From contig CAZJAH010000020.1 in assembly GCA_964544155.1 (NCBI GenBank), positions 1-55,364 of the forward strand: a DNA stretch of 55,364 nucleotides. Reading direction: 5' to 3'. The stretch's first letter is position 1, and each line of letters opens with the position of its first letter. The DNA comes from CAZJAH01 sp964544155. Its GTDB lineage: Bacteria > Bacteroidota > Ignavibacteria > Kapaibacteriales > UBA2268. The notes beneath the pieces are model-generated. The model searched no databases. It saw only the letters and a list, made by a program, of their open reading frames with translations, and had not been told where the DNA came from. Of this stretch, positions 8,877-16,554 are shown one piece after another. Made by a program: the position numbers and the translations under genes.

Positions 8877-8964
8877 GTAAACCATTTATTATGAATAATC
8901 GTTTAGAAAAGCTCAACCATCGTAATTAAAATTACCTCAACCAAAACATAAGAGGGATACAGAT

Positions 8965-11232
8965 ATGATCTTTGATCTAGATATGATTAAAAAGCATTAT
9001 TCCGGATTGCCCGGGAAAATTCAGAGAGCTAAAAAAGCGCTGGGCAGGCCAATGGCCCTCGCAGAAAAAATCCTTTATTCTCATCTTTTTGATGAAAACG
9101 ATCTTCAGGCATTTAAAAGAGGAAAAGACTACGTCAATTTTAAACCGGACAGAGTGGCAATGCAGGATGCCACGGCGCAAATGGCACTTCTGCAATTTAT
9201 GCAGGCAGGCAGGCCGCAAGCGGCTGTGCCATCGACCGTGCATTGCGACCATCTTATTTTAGCAAAGAAAGGCGCGAAAGAAGATCTGGTAGATTCCAAA
9301 AATGTCAACCGCGAAGTATTTGACTTTCTTTCATCAGTTTCCAATAAATACGGCATAGGATTCTGGAAACCCGGCGCGGGCATTATCCATCAGGTAATAC
9401 TTGAAAACTACGCTTTCCCGGGCGGTATGATGATAGGCACGGATTCTCATACCGTAAACGCAGGCGGGCTCGGAATGGTTGCCATTGGCGTAGGCGGCGC
9501 TGACGCGGTAGATGTTATGGCAGGAATGCCCTGGGAACTTAAATTCCCTAAGCTCATTGGAATTAAACTCACAGGAACAATGAGCGGCTGGACTTCCGCT
9601 AAAGACGTTATCCTAAAAGTAGCAGGCATATTGACCGTAAAAGGCGGCACAGGTGCAATAGTTGAATACTTCGGGCCCGGCGCCGAAAGTATTTCCGCCA
9701 CAGGAAAAGGAACAATTTGCAATATGGGCGCTGAAATCGGCGCGACAACCTCACTGTTCGCATATGACGAAAAAATGTCTGTCTATCTCTCTGCCACAGG
9801 CAGAGCAGAAGTAGCTAAACTTGCCGACGCGCTTAAAGAGCATTTGACTGCCGATCCTGAAGTATATCAGGATCACCACAAATATTTCGATGAAGTCATT
9901 GAGATCAATTTATCAGAACTCGAACCTCATGTTAACGGGCCTTTTACACCCGACCTTGCTACTCCTATATCCAGATTAAAAGAAGAAGCCGAAAAGAACG
10001 GCTGGCCTGATAAAATTGAAGTAGGCCTTATAGGTTCATGCACAAATTCATCTTATGAAGATATCTCCCGCGCAGCTTCTCTGGCCAAGCAGGCCGTGGA
10101 GAAAAACCTTAAAGCAAAATCTGAGTTCACAGTCACACCCGGCTCCGAGCAGATACGATTTACTATAGACAGAGACGGTTTTTTGCAGGATTTTGAAAAA
10201 ATCGGCGGGGTAGTGCTCGCTAACGCCTGCGGCCCGTGTATTGGCCAGTGGGCAAGGCATGGCGCGGACCAAAAGAAGAAGAATACCATAATTACTTCAT
10301 TCAACAGGAATTTTGCCAAAAGAAATGACGGCAATCCGAATACGCATGGATTTGTTGCTTCTCCCGAGCTGGTCACGGCAATGGCTATAGGAGGATCACT
10401 TAATTTTAATCCTCTGAAAGATAAGCTTATTAATGAAAACGGCGAGGAAGTATTGCTTGATCCCCCAGTAGGAGAAGAACTCCCTCAAAAAGGATTTGCT
10501 GTTGAAGATCCCGGCTATCAGGCCCCCGCCGAGGAAGGCAGCAAAGTAGAAGTAATAGTTAAGCCGGATTCCGACAGGCTTCAGCTTCTTACTCCATTCG
10601 AACCCTGGAACGGCGAAAATATTATTGGCCTGAAGCTATTGATCAAAGCTAAAGGCAAATGCACAACCGACCATATCTCCATGGCTGGGCCATGGCTAAG
10701 GTACAGAGGGCACCTTGATAATATTTCGAATAATACCCTGACAGGCGCTATCAACTTTTTCAATAATGAAGCCAACAGGGTCAAAAATCAGCTTACCGGG
10801 GAATACGGGGAAGTTCCCGCCGTTCAGAGGGAATACAAAGCCAATGGCATCGGAAGTATTGTTGTCGGCGATGATAATTACGGTGAAGGCTCTTCACGCG
10901 AGCATGCCGCAATGCAGCCCAGACACCTTGGCGTAAGAGCTGTGCTTGTGCGTTCTTTTGCAAGGATTCACGAAACGAACCTGAAAAAGCAGGGTATGCT
11001 TGCTCTGACTTTCGCCAACAGGGATGATTATGACAAGATACTCGAAAATGATGAGATTGATATACTAGGGCTCAAAGAATTTGCTCCGGGTAAAAATCTA
11101 ACCGTTAAGCTGCGCCACACGGACGGCACAAGCGAAGAATTTGAAGCGGAACACAGCTATAGCCCGGTGCAGATAGAGTGGTTTAAAGCAGGATCGGCTC
11201 TTAACCTGATCAGGAAAAAGTTCGGAGGGTAG
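8965..11232 (+). CDS. acn: Aconitate hydratase
   Basis: This 755-residue enzyme should interconvert citrate and isocitrate in the TCA cycle using a [4Fe-4S] cluster. Cluster cysteines appear in IGSCTNSSYED near residue 358 and in NACGPCIGQW near residue 421. The substrate region TVHCDHLI, the GTDSHTVNAGGLG block, and the swivel-domain motifs CTTDHIS and GDDNYGEGSSREHAA are all present. Length and motif details resemble the mitochondrial-type enzyme rather than E. coli AcnA or AcnB. A GAGGGATACA ribosome-binding site precedes the ATG. No other TCA gene is adjacent. Transcription should stop at the hairpin at 11268-11297. Confidence 0.95.
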   Translation: MIFDLDMIKKHYSGLPGKIQRAKKALGRPMALAEKILYSHLFDENDLQAFKRGKDYVNFKPDRVAMQDATAQMALLQFMQAGRPQAAVPSTVHCDHLILAKKGAKEDLVDSKNVNREVFDFLSSVSNKYGIGFWKPGAGIIHQVILENYAFPGGMMIGTDSHTVNAGGLGMVAIGVGGADAVDVMAGMPWELKFPKLIGIKLTGTMSGWTSAKDVILKVAGILTVKGGTGAIVEYFGPGAESISATGKGTICNMGAEIGATTSLFAYDEKMSVYLSATGRAEVAKLADALKEHLTADPEVYQDHHKYFDEVIEINLSELEPHVNGPFTPDLATPISRLKEEAEKNGWPDKIEVGLIGSCTNSSYEDISRAASLAKQAVEKNLKAKSEFTVTPGSEQIRFTIDRDGFLQDFEKIGGVVLANACGPCIGQWARHGADQKKKNTIITSFNRNFAKRNDGNPNTHGFVASPELVTAMAIGGSLNFNPLKDKLINENGEEVLLDPPVGEELPQKGFAVEDPGYQAPAEEGSKVEVIVKPDSDRLQLLTPFEPWNGENIIGLKLLIKAKGKCTTDHISMAGPWLRYRGHLDNISNNTLTGAINFFNNEANRVKNQLTGEYGEVPAVQREYKANGIGSIVVGDDNYGEGSSREHAAMQPRHLGVRAVLVRSFARIHETNLKKQGMLALTFANRDDYDKILENDEIDILGLKEFAPGKNLTVKLRHTDGTSEEFEAEHSYSPVQIEWFKAGSALNLIRKKFGG

Positions 11233-11267
11233 TATTTATTTATTTAGCAAACTTAACTGACATAATT

Positions 11268-11297
11268 CCTTCCGGAGTCAACTTCGGAAGGATTTTT
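11268..11297 (+). terminator. Intrinsic terminator after aconitase
   Basis: A 10-base-pair stem (CCTTCCGGAG with CTTCGGAAGG, one G-T pair) closes a TCAA loop and is followed by ATTTTT. It lies 35 bases beyond the acn stop and just before the end of a converging reverse gene. Confidence 0.85.
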
Positions 11298-11300
11298 GTA

Positions 11301-11732
11301 TTATGGCAGCATACCTTCAGTCAGTGAAAGCTGCATTGCCGATAGAAGTACAGCCGGATCGAGCTTAGAAAAATCGGAACTCAGTATTTCCCTGCGGATA
11401 TTGGAATATGACGAGCATGTAATCTGCCTGCCTATTATCAGGCAGGAAAGATATTCATTGGTCGAATGGATAAATATCACTTCATCGGGCTCGAACACCA
11501 AATAAGCCGTAACGTCGTGAATCTCGTAATAGCCGTGATTGGTCTGGACAGTAACGAGCGATCCTTCTAGATCTTTACCAAGCCCGACGGAATTGTAAAT
11601 GCTGAATACCAGGGATTCATTCTTCTGGGTATCGTTCATTTTCCAGGTCCAGGCATTTTCAAATTCGGCTTCCTTAATGCCTAGAGTTTTCGAGATTTTT
11701 TCTATATCCTGCTTATCAAAAGTATAACTCAT
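11301..11732 (-). CDS. Hypothetical protein (143 residues)
   Basis: I do not recognise this protein. It has no signal peptide or membrane span and looks soluble. The N-terminal third is helical and charged (SYTFDKQDIEKISKTLGI). The middle, with TVQTNHGYYEIHDVTAYLVF followed by EPDEVIFIH, looks like beta strands, and the C-terminus is helical. It stands alone on the reverse strand between the aconitase terminator and the 206-base gap before the next reverse gene. Codon use looks like that of its neighbours. Confidence 0.6.
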   Translation of the reverse strand: MSYTFDKQDIEKISKTLGIKEAEFENAWTWKMNDTQKNESLVFSIYNSVGLGKDLEGSLVTVQTNHGYYEIHDVTAYLVFEPDEVIFIHSTNEYLSCLIIGRQITCSSYSNIRREILSSDFSKLDPAVLLSAMQLSLTEGMLP

Positions 11733-11885
11733 AATTCACAATATTCGTTTAAAAATACATCATAATACTTTTATTATTAATAAAAGTTTCATTGTGGTAA
11801 TTAATTTACACAGTAAAATTATTAAATTTAATAAAAAAAAGAAAAGTATAAGTTATTTAAAATGCTTAAGGCTTATAAAATAATT

Positions 11886-11910
11886 AAGGCTGCCCTGATA
11901 AGGCAGCCTT
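11886..11910 (-). terminator. Intrinsic terminator of the reverse gene at 11939
   Basis: A perfect 9-base-pair stem (AAGGCTGCC with GGCAGCCTT) encloses a 7-base loop. On the reverse strand it is followed by the T-rich AATTATTTTATA. It lies 29 bases beyond the stop of the KIESME lipoprotein gene, in the right orientation. Confidence 0.75.
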
Positions 11911-11938
11911 GTTTTAGTATTATCTTTGGTAGACTTAG

Positions 11939-12412
11939 CTACTCCATAGATTCTATTTTCGTCATAATGAAGACATTCTGGCCGTTAACGACGTTAACTT
12001 CACCCAGAAGCCCGACTCTATCCAGACCGCCGAAGTTCGCCAGCTGCGGTGCAGCGAAACTTCCGTCTGCATTATAAACAAAGTACACGCGATTATCTGC
12101 TCTGAAAAGCAGGGGCTGATTATTTTCAACAAGCTGCTTAGCCTGCGCACGGGTAACTTTACCGTCGCCACCCATTGCTAAGTTATTCATTGATACCACA
12201 TATCCGACAAGCGGGCTATTGGAATAATCGCTCGGTATGGTTTCGGCGTCTTCGCCGACAGGTTCGTCAGCAGGTTCTTCGGCCGGTTCTCCTGTTTCAC
12301 CTTCTGCCTGTTCGGTTTCTTCTTTCTCGACATCCTCCATCTTCTGCTCACCGCATGAAGCAATGAATAAAATGGAAAAAGCCATTAAAAAAATAAAAGA
12401 TAGATTTTTCAT
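11939..12412 (-). CDS. Acidic lipoprotein with novel C-terminal domain
   Basis: This 157-residue predicted lipoprotein has a signal peptide ending in ILFIASC (cysteine at residue 20). A strongly acidic Glu/Pro-rich linker covers about residues 24-60. An 88-residue C-terminal domain begins at LVGYVVSMNNLAMGGDGKVT, contains VYFVYNADGSFAAPQLANF, and ends in KIESME. The same domain makes up the C-terminus of the protein encoded just upstream at 12448-13017, so the two arose by duplication. I do not recognise the domain. The linker suggests it is held away from the membrane on an extended stalk. A terminator follows the gene. Confidence 0.75.
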   Translation of the reverse strand: MKNLSFIFLMAFSILFIASCGEQKMEDVEKEETEQAEGETGEPAEEPADEPVGEDAETIPSDYSNSPLVGYVVSMNNLAMGGDGKVTRAQAKQLVENNQPLLFRADNRVYFVYNADGSFAAPQLANFGGLDRVGLLGEVNVVNGQNVFIMTKIESME

Positions 12413-12447
12413 TTATTAATATCCTGAATTATCTTACAAAAGCTTTA

Positions 12448-13017
12448 TTATTCCATTGATTCTATTTTGCTGGCAATAAGGAAATTCAGCCCAAGATTGG
12501 ACTTTATTTTACCAATAATGCCAACCCTGTTCAATCCCGCAAAGTTCGCCAGCTTTTCGCCCGCGTAGCTGCCATCAGCATTATATACCCAGTAGATCTT
12601 CTGGCCTACTTTGAATGCCAGGGGCGCACCGCGTCCGACAAGCTCTTCGGCCTGCTCTTTGCTTACAAATCCCTCGCTGCCGAGAGCCATGGAATTAAAG
12701 CTTACCACGCGTCCGGTAATTACATCACCGGCTGCGGCTTGTGTTGTGGCTTCTTTCTGTTTGTCATCATTTTTCCGGCCGCTGCCAAGGGTTTTCTTGC
12801 GAACGCCTTCTTCTTCAGCCTGCTCAGTTTTAACTTCTTCCTGCTTTTTCTCCTTAGAACCGCCGAGTTTTCTTTTGCGGGAGCCCTCTTCCTCTTCCTG
12901 CTGCTGTTTTGAAGCTTCGGCAACAACCTGTGTGGTTCCTTCCAAAAGCCCCTGAGCATTAAGGCTTATTCCAAGAGCCAGGAGGATAACTATAGATAAT
13001 ATAGTGTATTTTCTCAT
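12448..13017 (-). CDS. Secreted paralogue with the same novel C-terminal domain
   Basis: This 189-residue protein has a signal peptide (MRKYTILSIVILLALGISLNAQ) without a lipobox cysteine, so it should be released to the periplasm or anchored otherwise. A highly charged region spans about residues 35-95 and contains two copies of an EEEG-RK--LG pattern. The last 88 residues match the neighbouring lipoprotein: VVSFNSMALGSEGFV, then a WVYNADGSYAGEKLANFAGL segment, ending KIESME. It is first in a probable two-gene unit with a 35-base gap. Function is unknown; a soluble and a lipid-anchored form of one domain are encoded together. Confidence 0.75.
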   Translation of the reverse strand: MRKYTILSIVILLALGISLNAQGLLEGTTQVVAEASKQQQEEEEGSRKRKLGGSKEKKQEEVKTEQAEEEGVRKKTLGSGRKNDDKQKEATTQAAAGDVITGRVVSFNSMALGSEGFVSKEQAEELVGRGAPLAFKVGQKIYWVYNADGSYAGEKLANFAGLNRVGIIGKIKSNLGLNFLIASKIESME

Positions 13018-13045
13018 TTATAAATTTCCAATAATTGTTACATCA

Positions 13046-13984
13046 TTATTTCACGGGAAAAGCGTATGGTACGTCTGCAACCGACTGATACGAAATATGC
13101 ACAAGCGCGTAATCGTTATCCGTGCCGGATCCGTGCAGGTAATCGTCGTCATCAGTATCGCGGATAAACATTACTTTCGCATAATTCCAGCTTGACGAGC
13201 CGGCTTCCTGTATTCTCAGCACAAATACAACGTTCTTTTGCAGATCGAGGCCAGGATCATTTAGATCGACTGTAAATGAACCGAAAATGCCTTCACTCAA
13301 TGCCTGGGAATCGAATACCTGGTCGAGGTCTTCTATGTTATCGTAAAAGATGTCGCTCATCTCAACTGTGCTCTCCGGGGTACCTGTTCCGAATGTAATT
13401 TCGGAGGCCGGGCCGAATAGAAGCTGATCGTCTCTTGTATCTATGCCTACATCCCAATCGGCTTTGGATACAGCCCTTAAGACTTGCGGGCCGCCTTCAG
13501 TATTGTTATAGATTTCAAGCCCGCTGCCGAAATCAGATGTATATTCATACATTCTAATCGGCTCATCGGTTATGGCTGTTGTAAACAAAGTGGCCGGTGA
13601 CCACTCAACTTCAATAGTGTCACTGCCTTCGCCTTCTGTATTAACTGCCCAAACTCTAAATGTGTAAACAATACCTTCGGTGAGGTCGGAAATGTCATAA
13701 GGCTGTCCGCTTTCAGTATATTCAAAATTACCAGCGGGAGTACCGCCCTCAGCGGTAACATTGATCTTATATGTATCGAAAAAAGTTTTCCCTTCATCGG
13801 GTGATGAAGACCAGATAATCCTTACTGTTTCGCTGTTCATCGAGGTCGCCCGTAGATTAGTGGGTGCTTCGGGTACTTCTACATCAGAAGGCCCGGTGGG
13901 GTCATCGTCCTCTTCGCAGGCCGTAAATGTGAAAACGGCCACTACAACAAAGGCCAGAAGCATTTGTAGTTTTTTTAATTTCAT
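13046..13984 (-). CDS. FN3 lipoprotein with a possible HmuY-like domain
   Basis: This 312-residue predicted lipoprotein has a signal ending FTFTACEEDDD (cysteine at residue 23), followed by an acidic Pro-rich linker. Residues about 40-135 form a fibronectin type III domain: PEAPTNLRATSMNSETVRI at the start, then IIWSSSPDE, and later YTFRVWAVNTEGEGS. The C-terminal half is beta-rich, with SKADWDVGIDTRDDQLLF and WNYAKVMFIRD. This loosely recalls the W-D start and later aromatic-basic strand of HmuY-like haem-binding lipoproteins, but that is a weak resemblance by eye. It lies 28 bases upstream of the KIESME pair on the same strand and may belong to the same unit. Confidence 0.75.
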   Translation of the reverse strand: MKLKKLQMLLAFVVVAVFTFTACEEDDDPTGPSDVEVPEAPTNLRATSMNSETVRIIWSSSPDEGKTFFDTYKINVTAEGGTPAGNFEYTESGQPYDISDLTEGIVYTFRVWAVNTEGEGSDTIEVEWSPATLFTTAITDEPIRMYEYTSDFGSGLEIYNNTEGGPQVLRAVSKADWDVGIDTRDDQLLFGPASEITFGTGTPESTVEMSDIFYDNIEDLDQVFDSQALSEGIFGSFTVDLNDPGLDLQKNVVFVLRIQEAGSSSWNYAKVMFIRDTDDDDYLHGSGTDNDYALVHISYQSVADVPYAFPVK

Positions 13985-14131
13985 ATTATTTCTCCTTATT
14001 AAAAATAATTAGTGAATTTAATTCATTTTAAAACGGTGTAATTTACCTTAAGCAACGGTAAAAATTAACAAAAATTAAGATTAAGTGCAATAATTTTCTT
14101 TCACGTTTTGTTGTTAATGATATTTTAAATA

Positions 14132-15388
14132 TCAGAAATCCGCGGCCAGTGATAATTCTCTCGCAAGATCGGAAGTTATGTTTTCTCTGTTGTATCTTTC
14201 AGTAAATGAAGCATCGGGTACAGGGAGCGCCCCGGATTTCCACAAGCTGTATATTTCTGCGAGCTTTTCTTTTATCATGGCGGTATTTTTCGGGTCTGCG
14301 CTGAACGCCGCTCCCGATTCTTCTGCTGTCTGCCTGATAATTCCTTCGGGAGCGCAGACAAGCAGGGGTTTGCGTGCCCCGAAATATTCATATAGCTTTC
14401 CGGGTGACCGAACGGTATCGAAAAGCATAAGCCAGAGTACATCGGAGGCTAATATTCCGGCAACGGCTTCCTTATGCGGCAGATAGCCCATAAGTTCCAC
14501 GTTATTATCAAGGCCGTATTTTTTTATCAGTTTTTGATGGCCGGGCCTCATGAGGCCTATAAACCTTGCCTCGATCTTATCCTTTGCCTCTGGATTTTCT
14601 TCAATGAATTTCGCAAGCGCTTTAAGAAAATACTTTGGTGTGCGATTATCCTGAAAAAGTCCGGAATGGGTGATAACAAGCTTTTTATTATACCTTTCCA
14701 CGCGGGGTGCTTTATGAAAATCCTCAGGGTCATAGCCATGAGGCAATATTATTATATCATTATGGGAAATTATTCTGTAGCGCTGAAGTATAAGTTCCTT
14801 CGCGTGTCTTGTGGTAACGAATACTTTCGATGCATGCGTAAGAATATCTTTTTCCAGTTCAATACTGTAATTTTTATGGAATGGTGTGGGATAGAAATGA
14901 AAAGGATTATCCACCCATGTATCCCTGTAGTCTGCCACAAAAGGCTTGTCATATTTTTTTGATAATTCCCTTGCTACAAGAAAATCCGTGAATGGCGGAG
15001 CTGTGGCAAAAATAATGTTTATGTCGTTTTCTTCCATGATCCTGCAGCCGAGTTCGAAGGCAGATTTCTTCCATTTTATTTTGCTGTCGGGCTGGTAAAA
15101 TGTCTGCAGAACCGCGCGTCCGATTTTTTGTGTAAAGTAAGAAGGGAATTTTGCTTTCTTTTTTTGTGGATTTTTAGCTCCCGTGCGGTGTAGTTCCGTT
15201 ATGTTAGTATCAATATCATCCAAAAGACTTTCATCATAAGCATAATAAGAAGCCGGAGTGGAAGTAAGCACAATGGGTTTCCATCCGTACTCCGGCAGAT
15301 ACTTTACAAACTTTAGTGTGCGTTGAACACCGCTAAGTCCCATTGGCGGAAAATAATAAGCTATGATCAGCGCGTTTCTGTCGTGCAT
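14132..15388 (-). CDS. Glycosyltransferase, family 4 type
   Basis: This 418-residue protein has a GT-B fold pattern. The N-terminal domain begins NALIIAYYFPPMGLSGVQRT, whose glycine-rich acceptor-side loop is typical of GT4 enzymes. The C-terminal domain has LVITHSGLFQDNRTPKYFLK and the sugar-nucleotide site near SPGKLYEYFGARKPLLV, with the expected acidic residue. The acceptor and donor cannot be told from sequence. A frame extends to a TTG at 15412 that abuts the previous stop, but ATG 15388 with an upstream GGGATA is the better start. It is the last gene of a guaB - M24 protein - GT unit. Confidence 0.85.
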   Translation of the reverse strand: MHDRNALIIAYYFPPMGLSGVQRTLKFVKYLPEYGWKPIVLTSTPASYYAYDESLLDDIDTNITELHRTGAKNPQKKKAKFPSYFTQKIGRAVLQTFYQPDSKIKWKKSAFELGCRIMEENDINIIFATAPPFTDFLVARELSKKYDKPFVADYRDTWVDNPFHFYPTPFHKNYSIELEKDILTHASKVFVTTRHAKELILQRYRIISHNDIIILPHGYDPEDFHKAPRVERYNKKLVITHSGLFQDNRTPKYFLKALAKFIEENPEAKDKIEARFIGLMRPGHQKLIKKYGLDNNVELMGYLPHKEAVAGILASDVLWLMLFDTVRSPGKLYEYFGARKPLLVCAPEGIIRQTAEESGAAFSADPKNTAMIKEKLAEIYSLWKSGALPVPDASFTERYNRENITSDLARELSLAADF

Positions 15389-15412
15389 TAAATATCCCGG
15401 TGACAAGCTCAA

Positions 15413-16540
15413 TTATGAAACAACTTCCAGCTCTTCGGGCGCCTGTGTGAGATATTCACCGCCGCCGCGGGCAACAATCACATTATCTTCGAGCCTAATA
15501 CCGAATTTATCTGTATAAACTCCGGGCTTAATTGTGAGCACAGTATTTTCATGAATAAAGTGATCATCAATTTTAGGAGAAATAACAGGCATTTCTAAGG
15601 GTTCGATACCTATGCCGTGACCGAGTTCATGATTGAATTCCTTACCGTAGCCGTATTTTTTGATTATCTTTCTGCCAATCTCGTCCAGGTTCTGGCCGTT
15701 CATGCCGGGTGTAATAGCTTTCACGGTAGTAGCCATGGCCTCATGCGCATGAGCATAAGCGTCTTTATGGGCTTTAGTCGGCTTACCGTAAGCAAATACT
15801 CTCGATATGCTCGAACAAAATCCGTTAACCCGGCATCCGAAATCAATTTGTATGAGCTCATTTTTCTTTATTTTTTTATCTGTAGGTGTGGCATGCGAAA
15901 ACGCCGTATTTTCCCCGCTAAGCACAATCACATCTTTAGGCATGCCTTCCGAACCGGCTTTCCTTGCCATATATGCCAGTTCGTTGGCAAGTTCTATCTC
16001 TGTCATGCCAGTTTTGATGATTTTTTTGATCTCTTCGTAAACATCCAGGCATATCCTGGCGGCTTTTTTGATGTACTCAAGTTCTTCTTCAGCTTTCGGC
16101 TGTGTAAATGGTTCAACCAGCCTTGTGCCGGGCTTGAATTTAACGGGCCTGATCAGGTTCCTTATGTTTACTGCTTCGGCATATGGCATTTTATCGGCTT
16201 CGAATCCTAAAGATACAACAGCTTTAAGTACTTTATGCTTTTTAACGACTTCCCAGTATTCATCGGTAAATTCAGTGTAAAAATCGGGGAGGTCATACAA
16301 ATCTTTTTCAGCTAAGGCTTTATATCTTGGATCAGTGACCAGTACCATATCTTTATCGGTAACATAAAGCACACCGGCGGGCCCTGAAAAATTAGTCAGG
16401 TAACGAATATTTGGCATATAAGTCACCGCGATGGCATCGAGTTTTTCTTCTTCGATAGTAAACCTCAATTGGGCAAGGCGCCGGTCTATTATGCCGGGAT
16501 AATTAATCCCTTTCTCTTTCTTAGCGGTTTTTTTTGCCAT
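15413..16540 (-). CDS. M24 (Xaa-Pro aminopeptidase-like) protein, probably inactive
   Basis: This 375-residue protein has a creatinase-type N-terminal domain (about residues 15-145) and a pita-bread M24 domain (about 150-370). Three of the five family metal ligands are visible: Asp233 in QIDFG, His308 in LGHGIGIE and Glu351 in GIRLEDNV. The other two are missing. The second Asp of the usual SDxTR motif is Ser244 (FCSSISR), and the Glu of the usual T-E-PG motif is Lys338 (LTIKPGVY). A dimetal peptidase is therefore unlikely; a regulatory or binding role is possible. It lies 14 bases downstream of guaB. Confidence 0.85.
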   Translation of the reverse strand: MAKKTAKKEKGINYPGIIDRRLAQLRFTIEEEKLDAIAVTYMPNIRYLTNFSGPAGVLYVTDKDMVLVTDPRYKALAEKDLYDLPDFYTEFTDEYWEVVKKHKVLKAVVSLGFEADKMPYAEAVNIRNLIRPVKFKPGTRLVEPFTQPKAEEELEYIKKAARICLDVYEEIKKIIKTGMTEIELANELAYMARKAGSEGMPKDVIVLSGENTAFSHATPTDKKIKKNELIQIDFGCRVNGFCSSISRVFAYGKPTKAHKDAYAHAHEAMATTVKAITPGMNGQNLDEIGRKIIKKYGYGKEFNHELGHGIGIEPLEMPVISPKIDDHFIHENTVLTIKPGVYTDKFGIRLEDNVIVARGGGEYLTQAPEELEVVS

Positions 16541-16554
16541 GGTTTTATTTATTT

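Noticed and set aside
14474..14962. A 162-codon forward open frame
   Set aside because: It lies opposite the GT4 gene and looks like a shadow frame rich in unusual residues.
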